Below, one piece after another: positions 46,601-58,600 of a stretch of DNA of 64,000 nucleotides. Numbering within the stretch: the first letter of the stretch is position 1; every line of letters begins with the position of its first letter. The notes beneath the pieces were generated by a model. That model made no database searches. It saw only the letters and a program-made list of their open reading frames with translations, and had not been told where the DNA came from. The DNA is taken from contig NZ_CP108484.1 in assembly GCF_036226505.1 (NCBI RefSeq), positions 5,146,001 to 5,210,000 on the forward strand, read 5' to 3'. The DNA is from Kitasatospora sp. NBC_01246 (GTDB lineage: Bacteria > Actinomycetota > Actinomycetes > Streptomycetales > Streptomycetaceae). Position numbers and translations under genes: made by a program.

Positions 46601-49600
46601 CGCGCTGCGGGAGGTCCCGGGCCCGCCCCGTCCGTCGGTCGTGGTCCTGCTGGGAGCCGGGCCGAACGAGCGACAGAACCCCGCGGAGCTGCTGGCCGGC
46701 CTCCGGGGCCTCTCCGACGCGCCGTCCGACGACCGCGGCGCCCACCAGCTGCGGCTGGGACGCGTGGAACCGGCGGTGATGGAACTGTTCGAGCGGTACT
46801 CGACCCTGGTCGTCACCGAGGGCGCCAACACGTGGCAGGAGATCCTCACCCTCGCCACCCCCGGCATCTCGGCCCGCCCGGGCGGCGAGACCCGCCCCTG
46901 GACGCTGGCACCGAACGGCACCCCGTCACAGGGCGGCCACCGGATCGGTGAGGCCTCCGCGGCGCTCGCCACCGGGAACACCGCGGAGCTGGCCACGTTC
47001 CTGCACGACCTGGACAACCCGACCGGCGAGGTGCGCGAGTACCTGGACGCGTGGCGCGACTCCCTGAGCGCCGACGCCAACGACCAGTTCCGCAGCGCGG
47101 TCGAACAGCTCCTCGGCCAGCCGGAACCCCCGGCCGGCGGGAACACCGCGGCGGCGACGGCGGTGCACCAGCCCGCCCAGGCGCCGGCCGGGCCCGCCGC
47201 CGTACCCCCGCCGGTGCGGGAGCCGGGCCCGGTCGCGCCGCCGGAGGGCGCGGGCACGGTGCTGCCCGCCTCGTCCTGGGCCGACATCCGCACGTCGGCG
47301 CCGCCCGCGCGGATGGAGACGGTGCGTTTCGACCCCCTGGTGCGCGGTCAGGGGGGGCCGGGCGCCATCGCCGGGCCCGGGGTGCGCGAGCAGTACGAGG
47401 CCCGGCAGTTGAGCCTGGGCGGGCTGCACGGCGCCGACACCACGATCAGCTACGACGCGCGGCGCTTCGAGGTCCGTCCCGGGCACTGGGTCACCGAGTT
47501 CACGCTGAACCTGCACCTGCAGGGGCCGGACGGCCGCCCGCTGCCCGCGCACGAGGCCACCCGGATGCTCGACCGGGTCCGGTCGGTGGTCGACGAACGC
47601 TTCAACGAGCGATTCCGCCTGCCCGGCGGGGACCAGGTGCACCTGCGGGTGGACGGCACGCCGGACGCGGCCGGCGCGCACCAGACGGTCACCGTGGTTC
47701 CCGGTCGCGAACGCAGCGACCAGTTCACCTGGTCCGACGAGAGCCCGCCCGGCGTGCTGCTGCACGAGGCGCTGCACTACCTCGGCCTGCCGGACGAGTA
47801 CGTCGAACCGGCGGCGAAGCCGGGCGACGCGTTCGCGCTGCGCCGCCGCGACCGATGGGCCGGCGAGAACGGTGTGATGGGCACCTCGGCCCACCGGGAC
47901 GACTTCACGGTGCTGCCCCGGCACCTGGAGCGGATCGAGGACGTCCTGCGCTCGGGCCCGGTCCTGCGTGACCTGCCACTCGGGCAGGAGCGCCCCCGCC
48001 CGGAGACGGTGGACGCGCCACCGACACAGCGGCACCCGGAGACGGTCGAAGCGCCGCTGACGCAGCGGCACCCGGAGACCGAGGGCTCCGGCGCGCTGAC
48101 CCCGACCGGCAGCGCCACCCGCGCCGGCGACGTCGCCACCAGCAGGGCGCCGAACGCTCCGGCCCCGGTGCACGAATCACGCGTGAACGTGCTGGACGGG
48201 GGCCGGCTGTACCACGTCGTCGATGTGCCGGGCGACGGCGACTGCCTGCTCCACGCCGTCCTCGCCGGCGCCCGTGAGCTGGCCGGCTGGCAACACGGCG
48301 ACCTCACCGTCAACGGGCTGCGCGAGCTGGCGTCGCAGTGGTTCCGCAGTGACGCCGGCGCCGTGCTGCGCCACAACGCCGACAACACCGGCCAGCGGCC
48401 CCAGGACCGTCTGGAACCCGACGAGCGGACCCGGACCTGGCAGGTGTACCGCAGCCCCGGGGACGAGCAGCCGTCGACGCTCTCCGCCGACCAGCTCGGG
48501 AACCTGCGCATGAGCGACCTGTACGACATGGGGCTGCGCAACCGGTCCCTGTGGAACACCTCCTTCTACGACCAGGCGCCGGTCATCATCGCCCACGCCC
48601 TCGGCATCCACCTCGTGGTCCACCAGGGGAACACCCGCGCCGCGTACAACTCCGACGTGCAGGGCCGCGAGGTGCACGTCTACCGCGATCCCGGCGAGGG
48701 CCTCGCCGCGCACTACTCGGCGCTGCGGCCCGACACCCGGGCGCCGGTGGCGGTGGAGACCACCCGCCCGGTCGACCCGCAGGTGGCGAACGAGCTGGCC
48801 GGCCGCGTCAAGCCGGACATGGTCGTCGTCACCATGGAGCCCGGGCAGCCGGTCTTCCGGGTGACCGATGCCGTGACGCTGCGGGGGTACCTCATCCAGG
48901 GCAAGATCGGCGCGGTCAAGAACAAGGAGGGGTGGTCCCAGCTGGGGCCCGGGCTCTACACCGGCCACGACTTCGGTCACGCCGCCGCCTACAGCGACAC
49001 CCTCTCCAACCTGCCGGTGGTCATGGAGTTCGCCCTCTCCCGCGGGGCCACGGGCCTGAAGGTGGAGAACATCACCCAGAACTGGACGGACAAGGAAGTC
49101 CCGCAGACGCTCGCGAAGTACGACTTCCTCACCGACGGGACGCAGTTCAAGTTCCACCCCCGCTTCTACGACGGCCTCCTCCGGGAAGGGACGCAGCCCG
49201 CGGACAAGCAGAGCGGCCTGCGGATCGCCGGTCTGAAGGTGAAGGAGGGCGAAGCGCTCTGGAACCACTACCGGACCGAGGACTTCGTCCCGGAGTTCGA
49301 CGGCTACCTGATCAAGGCGCACCAGGACAAGGCGGCCCAGCACCCGCGGAGCCAGGACGCGCCCGGCCCCCTCCGCGGGCCGGATCCGGTCCCGATGAAC
49401 GCCGTCCTGGACGCCGCCCCGCCCGCCTCGCCCGGGGACCTCAGGCGGATCGCCTACCGCGAGCACGCCGAGGCCTTCGAGCGGCGGCTCGCCACTCACC
49501 TGCTCCAGCGCGAGGACGTCCAGCGCGAGGTCAAGAAGGTCGTGGACCTGGCCTGGGCCATGACCACCGGCGACAAGGACAAGGTCAAGTTCGGCTCCAG

Positions 49601-52600
49601 GAGCACGGGCACGACCGGCATGGTCGGTACCGACCGGCACCTGCTGCAGGAGGTCGTCGACCGCGGCAACCTCCGGGAGCGCATGGCCCTGCTCTACAAC
49701 GGCTACACCTCCAACCACTTCGCCAAGCTCGTCCGACAGCGTCAGCTGCCGCGACCGGAGCAGCTGACGCGGGAACGGGCGGACCGCCACGACATCGGTG
49801 CCGAGGTCGTCAACCCGTTGACCGCGGAGATCAAGAAGGTCTACGGGGAACTGCTGAAGGGGCCCGTCGGCGAGTCCCAGCAGGAGGCGCCATTCGGATC
49901 GTTCCGCACCGACGAGCCGTACGGGCCCGTCATCGACCGCATCCGGGACGACTACACCCAGCGCCGGAGCGAGCAGATCGGGGACTGGAACCGCAAGCAG
50001 ATCGTCGAGGGCGCGCAGAAGGCGGCGGAGCGCCGGGCCAGGAGCATTCTCGAAACCGACCGCAACCCGCTCGACGTCAACCCGCCGCTGGGCCGGGGCG
50101 AGTGGTACAGCGCCGTGGACAAGGACGGCCGGCTCGGTTGGCAACCGGGTGCCAAGAGCTTCCACTACAAGCTCGGTTCCAAGTTCCAGCAGGACGCCCA
50201 CGAGAGCGGGGGACTGGTCGTCAGCGGCACCTCCGGCACGGCCTTCGGGATGCTCCAGGCCGTCAAGGAGCTCGCCAGGACGAAGGAGGGCAGAGCGGCC
50301 CTCGCCGACATGAAGGCCGAGCCCGTCGACTTCGAGCTGTTGAGGCTGGGGCTGCTCGGCTGGATGGTGGAGTCGGACGACCACACCTTCCACGAGATCA
50401 TGACCGGTTCCCGGTTGTTCTCGGAGAGCCTCACCCCGGAGGAGCGCGCGGACCCGAACCTCGCCAGGACGGACCTCGCCTACAACGACACCTACCACCG
50501 CTACCGGTTCCTCGCGCCGCTGACCGAGCACGAGCTGCGGACGGACGTGGCGCCGGAAGGGCGCTTCCCGGACGAGCACCTGGTTGGGGACTGGTCACTC
50601 GACGACCTGGCCGACCCCCATCCCGACCCGGACCCCGACCCGGACCGCGTCCCCGACCCGGGCGGCGACCTCCACCGGCCGGCCGGCGCGCCGCCGGTCC
50701 CTGTCGATCCGGTCGCGGTGGACCTGGCCCGGCGTCACCTCACCGCCGCGGCCGAGAACCCGGCACTCCGCGAGTTCATGGGGCGGATCAGGAACGGCGC
50801 GTTCACGAGCAAGCGCGACGACGAGGGCATGCTCAGGGTCCGTGAAGGAGAGCGGTACGAGTCCCTGCTCGGAGACGTGCAGGCGTTCCTCGACCACGCG
50901 CAGGCGATCCAACCGGCCGGGGCGCAGGCGACGGAGGGATCGCTGAACCTGTACCGGGCGGTACGGATGGACCCCCAGGGCCGCGAACGGGACGTCTTCA
51001 CCGAACTGCTGCCGTCGTCCACCTCCTTCGACCGGCAGTTCGTCCAGGACTGGATGGCGAACGGGGGCGGAGCCGACAACTACGCGCTGTTCGAGATCCA
51101 TGTGCCGCTGTCCCATCCCATGCTGGCGCTGTCGTTCCCGCCGGGCCACGCCAGGGCGGAGAACGACCCGGCGCCGGTGAACGAGAACCAGTCCGAGGTG
51201 ACGCTCGGCCCCAGCCACCTGAGAGTGATCGCGCGGGAGGAGGACGGCCGCTTCCACGTCATCCGGGTGGACACCGACCCCATGTCGGTCGACGACATCC
51301 GGGCCGAGGTCGCGAACTCGTCCAGCAGCATGTCGATGCCGGACGCTTTTCAGGCCTTCAGCCGGTTCTTCAGCGAGGGCTCGCTGCGGACCGCCTACCC
51401 CCACGACCTCAAGCCCCACCACCGCGTCACGGAGTCGTGGTCGGCGGACGGCCTCCAGAAGACCGTCAGGATCGAGCACCCGCACGAGCAGTTGAGCGGA
51501 CAGTTCCTGGAGGTGACGATCAGCCACCAGGGCGAATCCGTCTCGGTCCTCTGGCGTTCCAGCGAAGACACCCCGCCCGATGGAGGCGAACCCTACAGGC
51601 GGGACCCGCTGGTCTACCGCGCCGCGACCATCGGCGAGGTGAGCGGGAGCCTTCGCGGGCAGAATCTGGCCACGAACCCCAGCTTCGAGTCGCTCGACCT
51701 CCCCTACGACTGGTTCGATTTCGACGGGGAGTTCGAGACGCAGGACGTGCCGAGCGTCCTCGACCACGGCTCCGACCGGCTTGAGCCCTTCACCGAGGGC
51801 GAGCTGGTGACCCACGCGATCGTCGGCGAGGACGGCGTCACCGTGGGGCGTTCCTTCCACACCGGGGAGGACTTCGGCCTGCGCCGGGAGACGCACCTGA
51901 ACTTCCCCTCGGAGCGGACGGCCGCCGAGAACCAGGTCGCCAACCCGGACTTCGCACCGCAGCGGGCCGTCCGCCCCGACGGCGGCTTCGACTGGGCGGC
52001 CGTCCATCGGGGCGAGAACAAGCCCGGCGAGCGCGACGGCGACGACGCGGACGTCCAGGTGCCGTGGGATCCGAAGAGCAAGCCGTACTTCGCCAACCTG
52101 CACGGCGCCGGGAACTGGTTGAAGGTCGCCGTGCGCACGCCGGCCGGCACGGAGGGCTACAAGTCCGTCTCGTACAGGGACTTCGGCGGCATGCTGAACC
52201 GCCGGGCGAGCCTGTCCGCGCGGGCGGAGGAGTCGCCGGTCGTGCTGCTGGCGTGCAAGGCGGGCCTGTCCAGCGTGAACCTGGGGCTGATCGCCGACGC
52301 CACCGGACGTACCGTGCACGCGACGACCGGCAAGACCTACGTCGCCAAGGAGGCCGACGGCAGCACCAGGCTGGTCCAGCTGCGCCGGCCCGGCCAGGAC
52401 CGCCCCGAGTTCGTCACCGTCCACCCCACCGGCAAGGACACCGGCGGCGACCCGGGCACGGCCGCTCACCGCACCGTCACCGAGACCACCGCCGCGCACG
52501 GGACCGACGAGAACACCCCCACCGTCCCCACCGTCATCGACGCCCACGACGAGATCACCGTCCTGGCGGAACACGGCGAGAGCACCGCGTCGCCCGCCCA

Positions 52601-55600
52601 GGACGGGAACGCCCGGCCGCCGCTCGACGGCGGGCCGATGCGCCTGACGGACCACCCGTCCGACGTCCCGATGCGCATGCCCGGCCCGGACGCCCTCGAC
52701 CCGTTCCGGGCCGAGCGCGCGGGGGACCAGCTCGGCGACCTGCGCCGGCGGCTCGCCGACCTGCCCGAGGGCAGCCCCGAACGCCGGCAGCTGCAACGAG
52801 AGATCGACCGGACGCAGGAGAGGCTCCGGTCCGCCTTCACGACCTTCCTCGACCACGACGGGAGCGACCTCGCCGCCGCCGCGCGGGTACGTGAGCAGGA
52901 GATCGAACAGCTGCGGACGCAGACGCCGACCCCGGGGACCTGGCAGGAGGACCACCGGCGCCGGCAGCTGGACACGCTGGAGCTGGAGGTCCGCGCGCTC
53001 CAGGCCGAACTCGACCGCCACGCCCTGGACACCGAGTCCAAGCAGCGGATGGTCCCCAGCGCGCGGGACCTGGCACTGGTGGCGCACCTGCGGGAGCCGC
53101 AGAAGCACCCACTGGAGGATGGGGCACACGAGTCGGCGCTCCTGGACCGCCTCACCGGCGCCCGAGTCGACTGGACCGCCCTGCACCCGGTCCAGGCGGC
53201 CGCCCTGGTCATGGTCGAACGCAAGGCGATGGCCTTCGAGCAGCGCGACCGCGCCCTGCTCACCGAGCGGCTGACCGCGCCCACCGGCGAGTGGCGGTGG
53301 GCGGCGAAGTACCCCCGGGACACACCCGAGGCGGTCGACCGGCTGATCACCGACGTCGAGAACCACATGCGCGACACCATGTACATCGCCACCAACTTCC
53401 ACTTCGACCAACCGCTCAACGCCAACCGCCAGACCACCTTCGGCACGTCCGGCCGCGGCTTGGGCGGGTGGGGATCGAAGTCGAAGACCCTGCTGGACAA
53501 GCTGATGGCCGACAAGCAGGGGCTGTTCCGCAACGCCTGGGAGACCGGCGCCTCGCAGGCCGCGGTCGTCCCCTCGCGCCGCGGCGGCGTCGAGGAGCAC
53601 TTCGGCTACGCGCCCGCTCTGCGCCGCAGCCACGACACCCGCCACCTCTACCAGGACACCGGCAGCGACGACAGCCGGTTCAAGCCCGCGAAGGACGACC
53701 GCGGCCTGCTGCCCAAGTACGGGGCGCTGGTCTCCGACCTGCAGCCGTTCGGCGTGGCACGCCGCTACGGTGCGTTCGCGCTGCACTGGTCCGACGACAT
53801 CCGGGGCCGCGTCACCCACACCCCCAACGACTCCTGGACGGCGCGCGAGAAGGGCGCCCTGTCGGTGACCTCCGACTCCCACCTGCTGCCGCTGCTGCTG
53901 TGGGGCGAACCGGCGATGGTCGAACGGGTATTCGGCGAGGCGACCGGTTTCCGGCACGACCCGGACTTCGGCGCGCGGATGCTCACCGAAGGCATGGACA
54001 CCAACAGCTACTTCGAGACGCAGATCCACGGCCCGCTGTCCTGGCGCGACCTGCGCCACGTCGTCATCAGCCACCAGCGGCCGAGCGACACCCCCGTCCC
54101 CCGGCGCGACCAGCAACTGCCCACCCGGGAGCGGGCCGAGGAGATCGCCGACAAGCTCCGCGCGTTCGCGGCCAAGAAGGGCCACACCTTCACGGTGGAA
54201 CTGCGCCCGGCCGGCACCATGCCGGAGCGCAACCGCCCGCAGGACGTCCTGGTCCCCACCGCCGCGCCCGCCCCGGCCCCGCAGCCGCACCCGGGTGCCG
54301 GCGCCGGCCTGACCACCAGCGGCAACGACCAGGTCCACAGCACGGCCGAGCAGCTCGTCGGCCAGCCCGAACCCCCGGCCGGTGGGAACACCGGCGCGAC
54401 GACGGCGGTGCGCCGGCCCGCCCAGGCTCCGCCGGTTCCCGCCCAGGCTCCGCCGGTTCCCGCCCAGGCTCCGCCGCAGAGCGCCCCGCTGCCCCCCGCC
54501 GTCCAGCCCCCCGCCGTCCAGCCCCCTGCCGTCCTGCCGCCCGCCGTCCTGCCCCCCGCCGCGAACCGGGACGTCCCCGCCACCCGGACGGGCCTGCGGA
54601 TGGCCTCCGGCGCGTTCGTCGGGGACGAAGGACGGAACAACAACCGCCCGGCCGACGTCCTGGCACTGAACCGCCGACTGGAGGACCTCGGCGCCGTGGC
54701 ACCGGACCGGGCCGAACAGGTCCGGCAGGACACGGAGCCGTTGCAGCGCCGTATCGAGGCCCGGGCCAGGAACCGCAACGCCCCACCGCTCAGGCTGCCG
54801 GTGCCCCCGGCGACCGTCGAGCCGCTCGTCCGGGCCACGGCCGAACACCTCGCCTCGCCGCTGGTACCCGAGCACGCCGGCGCGCTCGGCCTGACGCTCT
54901 CCGCCAGTGTCGGCCCCGGTGGTGCCAACCACCGCGCGGACGTGACCGCGGTGGGCCGCAGGCTGCACGACCTGGACCTGCTCGCCGACAGCGACCGCGG
55001 CGCCCTCGACCACCCGGCCGACGGCGGCGCACTGCCACCGCCCGTCCTGGACGCCCTCCTGACGCTGCGCGCCGACCACCTGGCCGGCTGCTTCGACCTG
55101 CCCGCCGCGGAGGGCGGCCGGCAGCTGGCGCAGGCCATGCACGGCCTGTCCGAGCGCGGGGTCGTCCTGGACTGGCGTGCCTCGGGCGCCCTGGACCTGG
55201 AGCGCACCGCCTTCGCGGACTGGGCGCTGGAAGGCCCGGCGGACCAGCCGCCGCCGTTCGCGCAGGACACCACGCTCAACTGCTGGGAGTCCGTCCTGCT
55301 CACCGCCCACACGGCCGGGCTGATCAACTGGGACCGGATCCACGACCTCTACGCGGCCGACCTGACGGGCCCCCAGTGGACGGCCAACCTGATCGCCGGC
55401 CTGCTGCCGCACACCAGGACCACCTACGACGCGAACGATCCGCACACGCCGCTCCCGCGTGCGGGCGACATCGTCGTCTTCGGTCGGGGCGACCACGTCG
55501 CCGTCGCCACCGGCCGCACGGACGAGCACGGCGCGCCGCGCCTGCTGAGCTTCGGCGTCAGCCCCAAGGACGACCCGGCCGAGGTCAACCGGGTGATCGA

Positions 55601-58600
55601 GCTCAGCGCGCCGGACCTCTACGTGGGCCCCGCCGAGTTCGGACCCGGCCCCTGGAGCGAGCACCCGGCACCCGACCAGGTGGCGTCGCAGGAGTCCGCG
55701 GAGTCCGCGCACCCGGAGGCCGCGCTGACGACGGTGCCCGACGCCGGGCACTTCGGTCCGGGCCCCGAGCACACGCCGGCCGCGGACCCGCCGGTCACCG
55801 GCCGCCGCGGCGAGCTGCGCGAGGCGCTGGTCCACCACGAGGCCTCGGGCGCCTACCGGCTGGACGACCCGGCGGTCGGCGAGCAGGCCCGCCGACGGAT
55901 GGCCGGGACGCTGGACCGCTTCCCCGCCGACGATCGCTTCCTCACCGTGGCGATGCACACCGGCCCCGACGGCGTGCCGCGCTGGCAGAACACCCGGGTC
56001 ACCGAGGGCGAAGTCGCCGACCTGCTCGCCTCGTTGTACGAACAGCGGGCCTGGGACGGGAACAAGCCGGTGCAGCTGGTGGCCTGCTCGTCGGCCCGTG
56101 AGGGCGAGACGTCGTTCGCCGCCGGCGTGCTGCGGGAGCTGCGCCTGCGCCTGCCCGGCCTGGACCTGGAGGTCTACGCCCCCAGCGGCCTGGCCTGGTT
56201 CGCGCCCCCGGTCTCGGGGCCGTTCCGCAGCGACCCGCACGGTCCCGGGGCGCTGGTGGTCGCCCGGCAGGTCGCCTTCGACAGTGCCGGCCGTCCCGTC
56301 CTGGTGGAGGGCGGCGGCTGGGTGAGCCTGACGAGCCCGCGGGACGCGTCCCCCGACGCCCCGCCCGTGGTGCGCACCGTCGGCGCCCACCTGCCGGTGA
56401 ACGGAACCCTCCCGCCGCGTTCGGAGCCGGCGCCCGAGGGCTACACCGTGATTCCGGACCGGTCCGCGCCGAACGGAAGCCAGTTGGCGTCGCACAGCGA
56501 CGCGGTGGCGTTCTCCGGACGCCGGCGCAAGGGCGGGATCGCGGACTCGGACTCGAGTTCGGACTCGGGCTCGGACCCGGGCGAGGGCCCGAGCTCGGGC
56601 AAGCGCGTCCGGCCGAACGATCCCTCCGATTCGGACGAGGAGATGGTGTCGGACGACGACACCGGCAGTGAGCTCGCCGATTCGGCGGAGGACTATCGCG
56701 ACCTCCTGCGGGTGGTAGGCAGGCGTTCCGACCAGCTCGCGGCCTTGTGGGGGAGGGCCGAGGTCGGCAACGCCCCCGATGCGGTCTTCACCCGGATCAG
56801 GGCCGAACGCGATGTGCTGACGGCCGTCCAGAACGTCGGCCTGGTGCACTCGGTGCGGGCGGCCGACGCGCTGCTGGGGCTGCTGAACCACGAAACGGAG
56901 AACCGGCGCCAAGACCTGACCGACCGCCGCGACGCCCTGGCCGAGCACGCCGTCCCACTGCCCTCCGCCGACCGGTTCCAGGCGCTCCACACCGAGGTGA
57001 TGGGCCGCTACAACCCCGAGGGCGGCAACCTCGCCCAGAACTGCGAGTTCCGGGCCCACGCCCTGTCCGAGCTCATCGCCGCCGCAGACCCGGGGATCGG
57101 CCGCCAACACCTCGCCAAGGTCTGGGCCTATCCCGCTACTGAGCACGGGCGGCTCCACCCGGACCACGAGTGGAACCACCACGTCGCGGTGCTGGTCGAG
57201 ACAGCGGGAGAGAGCCGGGTGATCGATCCGCTGCTCTTCCCCGACCGTGCGGTCCGGTTGGCGGACTGGCAGGCGGTGCTCGCCATGCCCGGGCAGGGCG
57301 CACCGCTGACGCACCGGGCGCCGTGGGAGTTCTTCGGCGCCCCGGACCGCGAAGGCCGGCTGGACACCGAGTCCGCTGCCCTGATCGACGGGGCGACCAG
57401 GCAGCAGATCGACGGCTGGAAGCGCCAGGGCCCGACCTCGGTGGACGGCGCGCACGTCTTCGGGGACGCCGACGCCAAGAGCACCGACGCCAAGAGCACC
57501 GAGTCCAAGAGCACCGAATCCAGGAGCACCGACGCCCTCACGTCCGACCTGGTCGAAATGGCGCTGTCGGGCAAGCGGACGGCGGCCGACGCGGACGGGG
57601 AGGGGAAGCCGGAGGAGGCGACGGAGGGCAAGGGCAAGGACAGGGCCGAGGACACCGCCGAGGACACCGTCGTGAAGCCGGACCCCGACACCGTGGAGGT
57701 GGCGAGGGCGGTACTGGACGACTCCCTCCTCGCTCCGCTCTTCGCCGGCACCGACGTGACCAAGACCTACGCCGTCATCGGCCTGGAGTTGAAGGGCGAC
57801 AAGAGCTGGCAGACCACGGAGGCCGTCACCAACGGCAGGGACGAGTCCATCAACGGCAGCCGGTCGCTCCAGGCCGCCGACCGCTGGGCGCAGGAGAACG
57901 GCCTGAGGACGCAGCGCTACGACGCCGAGGTGAAGGGGCTGGCGAAGGCCTACCAGCAGATGAAGGACTGGGGCTTCGCGCCGGTGCCGTCTTCCGGCAA
58001 GCCGCCGGAGAAGGCCGCCCTGCGGCCCGGTGCCCAACTGCCGCCCCAGCCCGAGGGTGTGCTCACCGTGCTCTCCTCCCGAGGCACGTGCGCGAGCTGC
58101 AAGGAGGTCGTCAAGGACTTCCGGGAGGCGTTCCCGAAGGTCAGCACCTACGTGGGGTACACGATCGCCGCCAAGCAGAAGTCGACGTCCTCGGACCAGG
58201 AGCGCATGTACACGAGGGATGGTAAGGAGGTACCGGGCACCATCGAGTACGGCTGGAAGCAGACGTCCAGGCTCAACTCCACCAGCGCGTACCTGCCCAA
58301 GGGGAAGGACATCGCCTTCAAGTACTTCCCCGCGAAGGACGGCGAGGCCGCCTGGAACGAGAGGCTCGCGGACAGGGCGGCCGAGGAGGCGGCCGCGGCA
58401 CGGCGGGCGGCGGAGGCCGAGGCCCTGAACGTGATCGACGGAGCGGTCAGGCCGAAATCGGCGGAGAGGGTGATGAAGTTCGTCGAGGACTACACCGGTA
58501 CGGAGGACGACTTCGTCACGCAACTCGACAAGCACATGAAGAGCGGCTTTCTGGCGTGGAAGCTCACTCCCGAACTGCGAGCCGCCCTCCCGCTCTGGTT

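Noticed and set aside
50344-50410. Possible Fic (AMPylation) motif in DDHTFHEIM of the giant protein
   Set aside because: The Fic core HPFxxGNGR is not present; only a His-x-Phe coincidence.
48177-50579. 800-aa antisense frame under the OTU-like part
   Set aside because: Same reason: a mirror of the plus frame without domain content.
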